The notes beneath the pieces are model-generated. The model saw only the letters and a program-made list of their open reading frames with translations. It searched no databases and was not told the origin of the DNA. A stretch of 64,000 nt of DNA from Panicum virgatum (Eukaryota > Streptophyta > Magnoliopsida > Poales > Poaceae): contig NC_053143.1 in assembly GCF_016808335.1 (NCBI RefSeq), forward strand, positions 6,147,694-6,211,693, written 5' to 3'. Both the position numbers and the translations under genes were made by a program. Shown in pieces: positions 1 to 12,286 of the stretch. Within the stretch, counting starts at the first letter, position 1, and each line of letters opens with the position of its first letter.

Positions 1-2
1 TG

Positions 3-272
3 CAGGAGGTCACTGATGGCGAACAAGATCTATGTGAGGCAATAACCGATGGTGAGGAGGATGCGAGGGAGGCAACGACAGAGGACGCAAGCGCCGGGGA
101 GGTCAGTGACGATGATCAAGAAAGCTGCACAAAAGACTTATCTCTACTTGTTACCCCTGCGACTGTGTTATCAGTCTGAGGACACTTGAGTACAGCAGCC
201 ACCGTGATGGTTCTATATACACGGGCTGCCGTCACTGGCAAAAGTATTTTCGTATTGCCGACCGTAACGAGG
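3..272 (+). other. Acidic open frame and possible upstream exon of the DUF6598 gene
   Basis: A frame open from position 3 to a TGA at 177-179 encodes an Asp/Glu-rich stretch with repeated EVTDGE/EAITDGE-like words. The same frame continues after the stop (ATG at 207) to 272, where AGG|GTAAGT is a good splice donor. It lies just upstream of, and on the same strand as, the DUF6598 exons, so it may be a diverged 5' exon. However, the donor is phase 0 and the next acceptor (525) would need a different phase, so a clean join is not visible. The left end is cut by the window. Confidence 0.25.
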
Positions 273-525
273 GTAAGTGATCAACATCTCTTTTCCTATT
301 TGCTATCTCTTTTATTTACAACATTTGATAAGCGCTGTAGGAGTCACCGTGACAGTAAAGTCAGACAGAAAATAAATACTCCCTCCAAATATTTTTAGCT
401 GATTATCCAAACAGATCAATGACTCCAATGAGTAAAATGGACTTTCTTCTTCCTTACTTTTCGTTATACCTATCTATTCTTAGTTCCCCATTCCAACTTA
501 TCCTGTAATCCTCTTTAATTTGAAG

Positions 526-3500
526 CTTCCTTGGAAGAACCCAACAATGGATTTGAGAACCCTGAAGCATTGTGTAGACCAGGTAACATGTGGCAAGTTT
601 TCTCAATTAAGTTGGTTAAACTTCCCGTGGATGGTGGCCCTGTGGAATTGTATGGATACATTGCGGCGCGTGATCATGTGGATTCATTACTTAATTATAT
701 CGTCAATATTAGCAGGGATGAGAGCAAAAGAACACGCCCCCGCGTTGTCCGTCGGGCGACTCAGGTGGCTCCCCCGTCTCCCCGCCGCAGCTACCTCGCC
801 GCCTGCCTCTGCATCCGCCGCCACCGGAGCTGCCCATCGGAAGCCCGGCGAGCAGCAAGGATGGCGGTGGCGGGCCCTCTCTTTTTTTCCCTCTTGGCTT
901 TTGCCCTCTCCTTTCCTTCTCCATTCGTTCCCCTCCTTTCTTCTTGCTCCGGTGGTTGTTGGTGCATGCTTGGAGCTGGTGACCGATCTGCAGGCCTGCC
1001 CGCCGGATCCGTGCAGGCGGAGTCTGGATCTACTCTCTGCAGGTGGTTCCACCCAGATCCAGTGGTGGGCGGCCGGCTGTGGCCTTGGGCGGCGGTGGCG
1101 GTGTGCGGGCCCTGGGCGACTGCAGCTCGAGGCCTACACACGGCGGCTGCTCTGCATAGGCCCAGGTGGCGGCGCACGGCGACGGTGGTGGCGGTGCCCG
1201 GGTGCTCCGTGCCTCACGGTGTGGCGGCGCCTGGCCGCTTCTTCCGACGGTTTGTGCTACCCCCGCTGAGATGTGTCGGCAACGTCGTGGTGGCGTGGCC
1301 GGCGGCAGCTTGCTCGGTTGTTCGTCAGAGACATCAAGGTGATGTGTCGTCTCTCCCCTGGGAAGCGACTCGGGCGGCACCACACCGTCCGCCGCCACCA
1401 CTCCCTCCGAGACTTCCTCCACACCTCGCCGCCGCTGGAGCAGGGCTCCGGAAGTCCGTGGGCCTGCTATGAAGGCGGCGGCGGGGCTTCTTCGTCGACA
1501 GGTGGGCGGCACGGCGGCGCCGGCCTTGACAGCGACGACGGCTGCTCCACGAGCAGGCAGATCCGGCATCCTGGTGGCCGGATCTGGCCCTTACGGGGGT
1601 GGATCTACGCGTTGCTGCTGCGGAGCGGCCCTCCGGCGGGCCAAGCGAGTTGCGGCGGTGGCCGGCCGCTGAGGTTTCAGTCAGCGACGAGACCCACCAC
1701 GGCTCCGACGAGCAGGGCCGCCGATGTGGCTACGAGCATCGCGTTCGCGATCCAGCCCGGGTGCACCTGCACCTGCTGCAGTCGCGGCCGCGGCCGCACG
1801 GACGAGCGCGTGCATGTGCGCGACGAGGAGCAGCAGAGGGAGTGCGAAGGCGGCCGGCATGGCCGGGAGCAGACCGCGGCAGCGGCTGTGGCCGGCGCGC
1901 GCGGTAGTGGGGCAGCGGCGCAAGGAGGAGATGCGGCAAAGGCCGAGGCCATGTTGCCCGTGCTGGCGCTTTCTGCCCGGCCAGGAGGAGGTGCGGTGGT
2001 GCGGCGTGCCGGGAGGAGGTGTGGTGGTGCGGTGTGGCGCTGGTGCGTTGCCGGGTCGCGAGGACGGCGGAGGGAGATGGAGCTTCGGCAACGGGCTTTG
2101 TGGAGCTGTGACAGTGGCGTCCCTCGGTTGGGGCGGCCGCAGTGATGGTGCCTGCTTGAGGCGACGAACGCGTGCAGTGGGGTGCCGGCACTCCGGGCGA
2201 AAGCCCTCGCTAGATTCATTCTAGTGAAATGGCGGCGGCGCCTCCGGGCGTCGTTCTCCCTGTTGAGGGCGTCATTTTAGAGTTGCAACCCTCCTGCACG
2301 AGGTCTCTGGGTGAAAACCCGGTCCAGCTCCTGGACGAGCGACGGTGGCACCTGTGGGCGTCGTGACCTCCTTGGAGGTGTCGTCTCTAGAGACACCGTT
2401 CAGCAACTTGGCCGGCCTGCTGCTCGCGATTTTCTTCGGCCGGTGGTGACAAATCTGTCGGAGGGCGTGCGGAGAAGGGGATTGCCTACCTCACGCCAAG
2501 ACGCCTGCTCTTCTGTTGGTGGCCGGGGTCATCACTCGGCTGTTGTTCGCCTGCTTGCAGCGTTCCGCGGTGCCTGGAGCTGCATGGCAGTCTCCAGTGC
2601 GGTGCAGGACAGCGTTTGAAGGACGGCGCTAGCGGCAACGACAATTAGTGACGACTTGGCCTGCAACGGATCGCGGCGGGGTGTTCAGCACGGCTGAACC
2701 CTTCTGGTGCGGTACAACGTCGGAAGACGGCGCGGGCGACATCTTCGGTCTTCTGGCTCGAGGGCGACGTCTTCGTGCGAGGGGGAAAGCAACGTGATGA
2801 TTTCGAACCACGAAGGTGGTCTGGCAGCTTGGTTCAGTTCCGAGGGGGGGAGTGGCGGGTTGGAGGTCCCCGCGCACGCGAGAGTGGCGTCCAATGGCGG
2901 AAGTGGCGAGGCCCCCGCGCGTTGGGTTGCTCCGGACTTGGTGTTTTTCATGCCGTCGGCGGTCGGTTTGGGTGCAGCAGCACTGCGGCGTTGGGTCCTG
3001 CACGGCAGTGGCCTCCTGGTGTGGTGATGTCAGCCCCTTCTGCTCCTCTATCAACGCTGGAACACTTCAGTTGTTTCGATAGCCGCAAGAGTGCGATGGT
3101 AGGTGGAAGCTGCGGTTGTGCCTTTTCTCCTCTGTCGTCGTTGTGATTAGAGTTTGGCTGTGTTGATGTCCCAATCCAACCGGCCAGTGAGTATAGTTGA
3201 GCAGTAACCCGTGTTGACGTTCCAATCCAACCGGACGAGTTTGTTGTTTTCTTTTCTCTTTATTTCCTGCGTATGGCCTCCCAGGGCCGTAGTCTTGTAT
3301 TTTTCTGCTATATCAATAGAAACGCACTCGTCAAGTGCCGTTTGTTCAAAAAAAAATATTAGCAGGGATGATCCCATCACCGTGGACCAGGTGCAGTACT
3401 GTACCTAGAATTGTTTCAGATTATTACTTGATTCGTTTCACAATATAAGTAACTATGGTGGATGTATTTAGTTTTTTGACATTTGTTACTTTGCAATGAA

Positions 3501-4074
3501 GAGCTACTAGACAATGGAAACATTTTTGTAGGGTTCCTTCATTCCAACGACTGGCCCTAAGAGAGGGATTGATTTGACTGAAACCATTCTAATTGAATAT
3601 GACGTGAGGATTAAGACAGGAGATAGAGAAGAAGATGATCAACAACTGATTGATGGGGCATCGCTCTTGGACCTACTGATCACATACCGTGAATCAGTGG
3701 CATGTCGCATACATGGAAATAATAGCGCAGTTGACGTGACTAACATGCATGCTTACTACGCGGTGGATGCGACAGTGGAGGTTGTTGTGTCCAAAGTGCA
3801 GAGTAGTTTTGATTTGTGTGTCAGCTATTTTACCGGTGGATTACATGAGGAGATTCGGCTCTTGGATGGTATGATTGTGGGGTCACAAGCTTTAAGGAGG
3901 CATGTTACGGCATACGAGTGTTTGGATTTGAAGTTGAAGGTAGGTCCAGTGTCTTGTGAGGAAGAACATTGCCGTTCCTTCAAAGTGATGGACGATGGAT
4001 ACGCCAGTCAGCAAATAAAGACCAAGTTCGCCTCAATCTTTGTGAAGGTGACTTGGCCGGCTGCTAGTATTTAG
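526..4074 (+). pseudogene. DUF6598 protein gene, disrupted by a retroposed insertion
   Basis: The product has no established biochemical function. Two exons are readable. The first (from about 526, acceptor TTTGAAG) carries the family-type start of the domain, WQVFSIKLVKLPVDGGPVEL followed by YGYIAARDHVDSLLNY, and stops abruptly at about 712 where a 2.6-kb element is inserted. It resumes at 3355 and ends at the donor CAG|GTGCAG (3390/3391). After an intron ending TTGTAG (3531), exon two (3532-4074) continues with TTGPKRGIDL, the signature IEYDVRIKTGDREEDDQQLI and a full C-terminal domain, ending in TAG at 4072-4074. Without the insertion the two halves of the first exon are in frame, so the domain was complete before the event. 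Inside the insertion the frame runs into GC-rich sequence and stops, so a normal product is unlikely. The family call rests on remembered motifs. Confidence 0.72.
722..3354 (+). mobile_element. Poly(A)-tailed non-LTR retroposon (2.6 kb) inserted in the DUF6598 exon
   Basis: The insert is bounded by a direct repeat, TATTAGCAGGGATGA plus up to two A, at 705-721 and 3355-3371. It ends at the right in TTTGTTCAAAAAAAAA. A long target duplication and a 3' A tail are hallmarks of LINE-machinery retroposition in + orientation. The 3' 150 bp (near 3280-3340, GGCCGTAGTCTTGTA and TTTTCTGCTATATCAATAG) resemble plant LINE 3' ends. The body is very GC-rich with overlapping frames in all phases but no endonuclease, reverse transcriptase or zinc finger, so it is either a non-autonomous LINE relative or a retroposed non-coding transcript. 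Confidence 0.7.
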
Positions 4075-4180
4075 TTTTTCGGAAATTCAACAGAGACTGC
4101 TGTGATAAGTCAGTCTGATCTTGTTTTTGTAACTGATTTGTCCTTTATTTGATTTACTTTTTGTCAGATTCAGATATTAA
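4075..4180 (+). other. 3' flank of the DUF6598 gene, later duplicated
   Basis: This is AT-rich sequence following the stop codon, probably 3' UTR. Its last 46 bp (4135-4180, starting GATTTGTCCTTTATTTG) recur at 4811-4855 inside the neighbouring repeat array, each time directly before the CTAG end of a Helitron-like unit. Confidence 0.5.
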
Positions 4181-7100
4181 CTAGTCAGGTTGGGCGCGCT
4201 ACGCACGCATATAAAAAAAATATTGATCTAAAATATTAATGGAAATATATTATTAGCTACTATGTTTGAAACAACATCGTATCGATGTATTGAGTTAAAT
4301 CTAAAAATTACAGTAAACGGTATAGTAGTTTAGAGTCTGAGAGCGCGCCAATCTCAAGCATTTTAGTATAGAGGTACAGACAATTTTTCCTTAGGAATTC
4401 GTTTTTTTTGTCAGTAGGTATAGTTTGATTACTTTAGTAGGAAAAAAAATTAGAAATGAATGAACAGTTCAAGTATATTTTGTGAGTTTATGGAGGGAAA
4501 CCCAAAGCCAAAAAGTAGTAGAACTACCACGTGTGAATGTAGTATACAAAGTTTAGTTATTATTTTTATATGTAGGAAGTAGTTAAATATATTTTGTATC
4601 GTCAAATAATGGAAGAAAAATAATTTTTTTAAGATAAAAAGGCTCACTTAATAGAACCGAGGGCCCCACGTGGGCCCCGCCCGAATAGCGTGTGGGTCCC
4701 GCTGAATAGCGCGTGGGTCCCACATGGGTCCCACCTAAATAGTATGTGTGACCCGCATAAACAGTGCGTGTGTCCCACGTGGGGCCACGATTCACGAAAA
4801 CACTCCCATGATTTGTCCTTTATTTGATTTACTTTTTGTCAGATTCAGATATTAACTAGTCAGGTTGGGCGCGCTACGCGCGCCTATACAAAAAAAATAT
4901 TATCTAAAATATTAATGGAAATATATTATTCGCTACTATGTTTGAAACAACATCGTATCGATGTATTGAGTTAAATCTAAAAATTACAGTAAACGGCATA
5001 GTAGTTTAGAGTATGAGAGCGCGCCAATCTCAAGCATTTTAGTATAGAGGTACAGACAATTTTTCCTTAGGAATTCGTTTTTTTTTGTCAGTAGGTATAA
5101 TTTGATTACTTTAGTAGGAAAAAAAAGATTAGAAATGAATGAACAGTTCAAGTATATTTTGTGAGTTTACGGAGGGAAACCCAAAGCCAAAAAGTAGTAG
5201 AACTACCACGTGTGAATGTAGTACACAAAGTTTAGTTATTATTTTTATATGTAGGAAGTAGTTAAATATATTTTGTATTGTCAAATAATGGAAAAAAATA
5301 TTTTTTTAAGATAAAAAGGCTCACTTAATAGAACCGTGGGCCCCACGTGGGCCCCGCCTGAATAGCGCGTGGGTCCCACGTGGGTCCCGCTGAATAGCGC
5401 GTGGGTCCCACGTGGGTCCCACCTGAATAGTATGTGTGACCCGCATAAACAGTGCGTGGGTCCCACGTGGGGCCACGATTCACGGAAACACTCCGATTCT
5501 TGGAGCTTTAGTATAGTATATTAATTTGAAACAACATCGTATCGATGTATTGAGTTAAATCTAAAAATTACAGTAAACGGCATAGTAGTTTAGAGTCTGA
5601 GAGCGCGCCAATCTCAAGCATTTTAGTATAGAGGTACAGACAATTTTTCCTTAGGAATTCGTTTTTTTTGTCAGTAGGTATAGTTTGATTACTTTAGTAG
5701 GAAAAAAAAGATTAGAAATGAATGAACAGTTCAAGTATATATTGTGAGTTTACGGAGGGAAACCCAAAGCCAAAAAGTAGTAGAACTACCACGTGTGAAT
5801 GTAGTATACAAAGTTTAGTTATTATTTTTATATGTAGGAAGTAATTAAATATATTTTGTATTGTCAAATAATGGAAGAAAAATAATTTTTTAAGATAAAA
5901 AGGCTCACTTAATAGAACCGTGGGCCCCACGTGGGCCCCGCCTGAATAGCACGTGGGTCCCACGTGGGTCCCGCTGAATAGCGCGTGGGTCCCACGTGGG
6001 TCCCACCTGAATAGTATGTGTGACCCGCATAAACAGTGCGTGGGTCCCACGTGGGACCACGATTCACGGAAACACTCCGATTCTTGGAGCTTTAGTATAG
6101 TATATTAATTTGAAACAACATCGTATCGATGTATTGAGTTAAATCTAAAAATTACAGTAAACGGCATAGTAGTTTAGAGTCTGAGAGCGCGCCAATCTCA
6201 AGCATTTTAGTATGGGGAAATTCCCTGCAAGGCCCTCAAACAAATCACGCTTCCTTCTATGGCCCTGCAAACTTGCAACTTCCTTATTTGACCCTGATTT
6301 CATTTTCCTTCCCTTCCATGGCCCTGCCGTTACATCTGCAGTTAACTCCCAGTTAAAGTGACTGTGAAAAGACAATAGTACCCCTGGCGCACAAACAACA
6401 GATATTGAGATCTCATGGAGAACAGATATTGGAGATGTACAGCACGATATTATGCAGCAAATTCTTCACATTTTTAACACACTAGATTCACATACAATAT
6501 AATAGATTCACATAATAATGTAAATCACACCGGCGGGGGAGAAGCGCGGTAGCTTCAGAGGGAGTTAGGGGTATTTTTGTCTTTTCACAGCCACTTAACT
6601 GAGATTTAACTAGAGATCTCACGGCAGGGCCATATAAGGGATGCAAGATAAAAATAGGGCTAAAGAAGGGAGTTTGAACTTTCCAGGGCCATAGAAGGAA
6701 GTGTCATTTGTCTCAGGGCCTTAGAGGGAATTTTCTCTTTTAGTATAGAGGTACAGACAATTTTTCCTTAGGAATTCGTTTTTTTTTTGTCAGTAGGTAT
6801 AGTTTGATTACTTTAGTAGGAAAAAAAAGATTAGAAATGAATGAACAGTTCAAGTATATATTGTGAGTTTACGGAGGGAAACCCAAAGCCAAAAAGTAGT
6901 AGAACTACCACGTGTGAATGTAGTATACAAAGTTTAGTTATTATTTTTATATGTAGGAAGTAGTTAAATATATTTTGTATTGTCAAATAATGGAAGAAAA
7001 ATAATTTTATAAGATAAAAAGGCTCACTTAATAGAACCGTGGGCCCCACGTGGGCCCCGCCTGAATAGCGCGTGGGTCCCACGTGGGTCCCGCTGAATAG

Positions 7101-7216
7101 CGCGTGGGTCCCACGTGGGTCCCACCTGAATAGTATGTGTGACCCACATAAACAGTGCGTGGGTCCCACGTGGGGCCACGATTCACGGAAACACTCCGAT
7201 TCTTGGAGCTTTAGTA
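4181..7216 (-). repeat. Array A: tandem Helitron-like units with GTGGGNCCCAC clusters
   Basis: Four successive units share the word TTGAAACAACATCGTATCG at 4265, 4942, 5525 and 6109, giving periods of about 677, 584 and 584 bp, with the last lengthened by a MITE. Units 1 and 2 begin CTAGTCAGGTTGGGCGCGCTACGCG (split here as CTAGTCAGGTT + GGGCGCGCTACGCG). On the minus strand this reads hairpin plus CTAG, as at a Helitron 3' end, next to a host A/T. Each unit has two modules, one ending CAAGCATTTTAGTATA and one ending TTGGAGCTTTAGTATA. Just before the second end lies a cluster of GTGGGTCCCAC and CACGTGGG words. No transposase is encoded. The apparent minus-strand frames are repeats of this GC cluster, not genes. 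Confidence 0.7.
6214..6737. mobile_element. Mutator-type MITE inserted in array A
   Basis: A 524-bp insert has inverted ends GGGGAAATTCCCT...AAGGCCCT and, reversed, GAGAAAATTCCCT...AAGGCCCT. It is flanked by a perfect 9-bp duplication TTTTAGTAT (6205-6213 and 6738-6746). Nine-bp duplications are typical of Mutator-like elements. There is no coding capacity, so it is non-autonomous. It post-dates the array because it splits a unit. Confidence 0.8.
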
Positions 7217-8394
7217 TAGTACTAGAAGGGGTATCCCAGCCTGACCACAAGCTAGCAACTTAATGTGGATCGTTAGCAACAAAGGAAAGACTCCGCACGG
7301 GAGAAGGAAACAGTCAAGCCGAAGCGGATGAGTACAATTAAGCTAATGTAAAGATAAGACTGAGAAAGTAAATATCCTTTATTACTTGATTCATATGGTT
7401 AGCGTGGTGTACATCAGAGGTCGGGATTACGAGGGCGGACCTCTACCGTTCTGGACCACTCGCTGGTGTCGCTTGTTTGCGTGACGAAGCCAGAGGTCGG
7501 GTTTACAAGGGCGGACCTTTACCGCTCTGGACCGCACATAGGCACCACGTCATTACAAAGGAGGAGCACTCTTAATCTTATCTAGGGGCAACCTACAGCT
7601 GCCGTCCCATAAGGCATGTACGATCCTGGCCGGAGTGGAATCGCCACCTTGGGGGTTCCTCTCAATCGTCAGAGGCAAAGGCGACCTGGACGTGCCTGTA
7701 CAGCATCATCCAGCATCACCTCGGGAGCTTGCAGGGCTCTTCTCAGCACAAGAACTGTCCCATGCTCAGATAGCATGGGAACAAATTCTTTGGCTTTGAA
7801 TGGGAGTGGCTCAGCCGTCGCCGGCTGCCGTAGGAAGCCAGCTCGGTGGCCGCTCACAGTGAGCTGAAGCCGGCTTGACGCCCTGACGCAGCGGAAGGAC
7901 GGGTGCTCGTTTGGATGAGCACAGAGCGTGGAGAAGGGCTGTCGTTCGCCGGCTCCCCCCTGGCGCTGACATAGGGCCCCCGCACCTCGTGGCAGAGGTT
8001 GAGGCCTGTTTGCAGCAGCACCAAGAGAGGCTTGAGCCAGGCGAGGGAGAAGCGACCGTCATCTTTCCCGAGTCACAGCCGTCGGCTCCAGGCTCCATCT
8101 TGAGAGGAAACCTTGAGCCGACGCCGTGCCGCCGCAGGGGAACCCTAGTGGTTGCTTGAGAGAAAACCTTGAGCCGACGCTGTGGTGTCGTAGGGCGACG
8201 CACAGCAGGCGCCGCTGCCGTGCGCCGCCGCACCGAGGGCACTGCCGCCTCGGTGCCGGGGCATGCAGCGTAGGTGACGCCATGCCTTTTTTCATATTCT
8301 CGTCGTCGTTGCAGAGGATGAGCTCAACCTCAGAAGCCTAGAGGTGAGCGGAGATTTGGCCTACGCCTGCGCGCTCACCATGGTCGGCGCCAAA
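7217..8394 (-). mobile_element. Internal leader fragment of a minus-strand LTR retroelement
   Basis: This moderately GC-rich stretch lies on the internal side of the LTR at 8395-9427. Read on the minus strand it follows the LTR end with TTTGGCGCCGACCATGG, the usual look of a grass Gypsy primer-binding and leader region. Short repeats are visible (for example the GAGGTCGGG...GGGCGGACC words near 7418 and 7491, and paired AACCTTGAGCCGACGC words near 8110 and 8165). No gag or pol motif is present. The left end abuts array A and no second LTR is seen, so the element is truncated or non-autonomous. Confidence 0.45.
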
Positions 8395-9427
8395 TGTTGT
8401 GGTTTGTGGAGACCCACAGCCGGGTGGCGTAGTGCACCCGCCTAATCCCAGAGGGTGAGTACTCGGAGAAGCGCTAAGCGATTCGGCAGGTCTACCTAGA
8501 GAGCAAGAACACAAGAACACTCGATGATTTAGAGTGGTTCAGGCCGCCGGAGCGTAATACCCTACATTCACTGTGAGTTGTATTGCTCTTGCACATGAAA
8601 GAACCTATCCTCTACCCAGGCTGGGTACTGGCCTCTGCCGGGACTTCTTCGGCCCCTTCTCTCTAATGGGCGTCTCCCTTTTATAGCCCAAGGGGACGCG
8701 TACACAGGCGTTGAGACCCCGACAGGTGGGTCCAACGCGAATGTATAGTATACTGCGCAGAACGCATTAATGATGCTACAGTGGTTGAGAATCTCTCCCC
8801 GGATACGCTTCATCGACCTGTGGACCCTCTGACCGAGGAGTGGATTCACCTGTCCCGTCGGCGAGGCGCTCGTTGAGGTAGTGTAGGTTGCGGCGTAGAC
8901 TGTTGGGTCTACCGCGTAGGCGTCATGATGGGCGAAGGCGAGCCGTTGTGTCCAACTGGCGTAGCAGACTGACATGCGTGGCGAGGGTGGCGCCAGTGGC
9001 TGCACTGTGTGCCTTGGTAACGCGCGATCAACAGTGCAGCCTGCGGACACGTGGCGGCTCCAGACCTGCCCCAGGTGGGGTGTCTGTTCCCTCTCCGCTG
9101 ATGGGTCCGGATAGTATATGGGGGTCCGGGACCCCGTGGGAGGTCCGGGGCCCCCGGCTGTTTTGGCTGAGTGCTCCCTTCTCCGGGACACGCGGCGTCA
9201 CCGGACCTGCCCGGAGTAGGACTCGGCTGTTGGCGCGGAGCTTCCCCTCCTCAGAGACACGTGGCGTCACCGGACCCGTCTCAGAGCGGGGAGCGGGTCC
9301 GGGGCCGTTGGCCCGGTGAGGTAAGAGCCTGACCCATGGGGCCCGGCTGCTCCGCCCCTTATGGCGTAGTTACGGATGACTACGCGAGTCCTGCCTTGCT
9401 GCAATAGGAGTGGGTATCCCTGCTACA
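8395..9427 (-). repeat. Long terminal repeat of a Gypsy-like element (single copy)
   Basis: On the minus strand it runs from TGTAGCAGGGATACCCACTC to CCACAAACCACAACA, i.e. the TG...CA ends expected of an LTR (1,033 bp). The plus-strand word GTTCAGGCCGCCGGAGCGTA near 8536 is the kind seen in grass LTR transcripts. The 5 bp after it (GGGTA, 9428-9432) cannot be paired with a second copy because the other LTR is missing. Boundaries are inferred from end motifs only. Confidence 0.5.
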
Positions 9428-11241
9428 GGGTACCGACAGTCACAAATGTATATGAGATTATTTCTCGAAATGTATGTGGCAATCGTCATTCCCCTGAAGT
9501 TAAATCACCAAAATGAGGTTATAATATCATTGTATTGTGGTAGAGGTAGCTGGAAGGCTCATGAAACAAAAAGAAAAAAGAAAAAAAGGAAAAAAAAGAA
9601 AACATTGTTAGATATATTAAAATTATAAAAGATAGCAAGTGGTGGAAGCCCCAAAAAATTGGGTACTAGCTTGCAACATATTTCCGAGAACTTTAGGCAA
9701 CTCCAAGTTGATGCCCATTGTCCAGTGCCTCACTTATTATTTTTGCCATGCTTGGGCACTTCAAATCTTCTCCAATTTTCTTGGATAAATTGGCTCTCCG
9801 AACACATGAAGCATCATCTGCAACCATATAAAAAAACCCTCCACAATAATCTTCACATTCGGCGATCGCCATCATCAGCCCGGTCGTGCATTTCTGGTTT
9901 GGTTAGAGCAAAACACTTCTTTACGCGGAGTTTTGCCTCGTTCCACGCTGCGGCCGGTCAAAATCATCACTCCTCTAAATCGAACGCGTGGCGGAAGGCG
10001 GAGGGTCGGGTGGCCAGGATGAGGCGAGCGCGCGAGGAGGGGGGCGGCCCGCGGCCCCGCCGCCCCCGCTCGTCAGCACCCGGCGCGGTCGGCTGGGGAT
10101 TACGATAAAAACGATTTATTAGTGGCAGCAAGCGCGCGAGATCTTTATCTCGAACCATAAGCGAGACCGGCGAGCTGGTTATGGGTTTTAAAAATTTCTG
10201 CCAAGTGATGTGCTTATTAGCTGGTACAGGTGGCTTAAAATTATTTTACTTGGAAAAAAATCTAATGGCTATGAAGTGATCGTACGTCGTCGTTGGAGTT
10301 TCAGTAGCCGGCCGGGCTGTGCAGGTTCAGGCGATGACAAAGTGTTGATATTTTCTCTTGTCGTGATGGAAGAGGCGAGGTAATGTTTTTTTTCCATAGG
10401 GAAACTTTATTTAGTTCAAGATTTTTACATCGAGTTGATATAAAAAATTTGAACATGAGTTTTCATGAGGTAATGGATGCCTAGGATACTCTGATAATCA
10501 TGCCGTTTTTTAAGAGTGTTCGTGAGTTTTTTTTAAACAAAAAATTTATTGGACTTGATTGGATTTTCTGCAAAGAAAACGTAGGCATCATCCTGTGCAG
10601 AACTGGGAATCCAGATACAATAATTCCGGGAAACGAGAAACGGAGATGGCTTGAGGCGATCCGCTCTGGAGCACGAGCCTGTCAAATTGAATTTTCCATT
10701 AAATACACAGATTCGTAATCTCAACTGACCGATGCGTCTACAAGCAACAAACCAGATCCACAAGTTCGAAAAATGTACTACATCATCACAATGTACTAGC
10801 TCTAGCTCATGCCTCAGATGTATGAACACACGAAGAAAAATGTAAAGTTTTGTCGTCTAAGCATGGTTACAAAGCTAATGGCGACGGCGGCGAGGCGACA
10901 TTTTTTAGCTGTGGCTAGCTCATCATTCCCGGCCAGATCACGTAGCGAGCACTGCCACCACCAGAAAGGTCAATGCTCGGAGTGAATCAGGGCACCATAC
11001 CAGAAGCCAAGCTACACACAGAGATGACCGCAAAGGACAGCCAATCACATTAGTGCAGGCGGGCCATGTACTGTATCTTCTAATAATATTACCAGTAAAC
11101 AAAACTTGATGATGTTAACATCTAGCGAATAACTAATGATTGATGATCTGGTTGATGACTTGCATCGAGCATTTTTCGGTTGCATCCGGCGTAGATCCTT
11201 CAGCTGGTAGCTGGTCGTAGCCTAGTTGGTGTACTGCATGT

Positions 11242-11244
<3 letters not shown>
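9428..11244. other. Intergenic, no gene recognised
   Basis: No frame here carries a recognisable domain. Visible features are a purine run (AAAGAAAAAAGAAAAAAAGG near 9570), a short GC-rich patch at 9990-10090 and generally AT-rich sequence. It is probably old transposon remains. Confidence 0.4.

Positions 11245-11312
<68 letters not shown>
11245..11312. repeat. (AC)34 microsatellite
   Basis: This is an uninterrupted AC dinucleotide run of about 68 bp. The apparent Cys-Val repeat frame on the minus strand is an artefact of it. Confidence 0.97.
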
Positions 11313-11314
<2 letters not shown>

Positions 11315-11745
11315 CCCCCTTAATTTTCTGAAAGAAAAGAAAGTGAGATCCAACTAAGTCCATGGTACTTTTTAAACACATCTTTATGCTATCAATTTTC
11401 ATGCTTTATACCAGTGGTTTCTCTTCAATTATATGAACGGCGATTAACTGAATCATACGGGAGATCCTTTAATTTGTTTGCTCTAAAATTAATAAAGTAA
11501 ATATACCGTATCAGATCTTCTTCGTAAGAAAAATATAATTCTCTTTTGTGTAATTAACCCCAAGTATAATATTTAGAGAATCATTTCTGTTCATAACCAA
11601 TGATTAGATTTCCTTATCATTGGTCTGGACGCAGAAAAATGAACAGACCTACCTTGGTTGCTAGATGTCAATCAGCTAGGTGTTTTGAAAACAATTCAGT
11701 ACAACAGATGGAGTTGAGGAATTGGTCAGGAACTCTTAGATAGTA

Positions 11746-12277
11746 CTAGGCAGGTTGGCGCGCTTTGCGCGCATGTAGCAAAAGGTTTGATCTAAAATAA
11801 TAATAAGAATATATTATCGTGTGTTACAGTTAAAGCAATATCGTGTTGATATATTTTGACAACGTGTTGATGTATTGAATGAAATCTGATAGATATAGTT
11901 CATAGATTGTGATATAATTATATTTTGCGAGTTTATGAAGTGGAATTAAAATCCAATAAATAATAGAGATAAATGTAGTATACATTTTTTTAATTATTTT
12001 TGTGCATAAAAACTAAACATTTAAACACATGGGGCCACTTTTTTATTTTTTTATTTTTAATTACGAATTATATTTTTTAATTATGAACAGTACCCCCGGA
12101 CCCACATGAATAGGTCTTTATTATTTTTTATTACAAACAGTACCCCGGGCCCACATGAACAGTCCCTTTATTATTTTTAATTATGAACAGTATTCACGGG
12201 CCCACATGAACAGTACTCCCGGGCCCACGTGGACCCGCGGCGCACGAGCGCGCGCCAATTCTTGGCGCGTTAGTATA
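11746..12277 (-). mobile_element. Non-autonomous Helitron-like element, copy 1
   Basis: On the minus strand the 3' end is a GCGCGCAAAGCGCGC hairpin followed by CAACCTGCCTAG and a host T, matching the Helitron hairpin plus CTRR rule and A/T insertion site. The other end reads TATACTAACGCGCCAAG on the minus strand; the canonical 5' TC is not visible. It is about 530 bp, AT-rich and non-coding, with three GGGCCCAC-containing blocks near 12104-12235. Confidence 0.65.
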
Positions 12278-12286
12278 CTTACTCAA

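Noticed and set aside
531..3150. Several long open frames on both strands in the GC-rich insert
   Set aside because: They are present in all phases because GC-rich DNA has few stops. They are Arg/Ala/Pro/Gly-rich with no domain and lie inside a retroposed element.
7220..7240. Second LTR border (GGGTATCCC) for the element at 8395-9427
   Set aside because: Only about 12 bp resemble the LTR start and no polypurine tract precedes it; too weak to call.
11133..11402. Cys-Val repeat protein
   Set aside because: Translation of the AC microsatellite.
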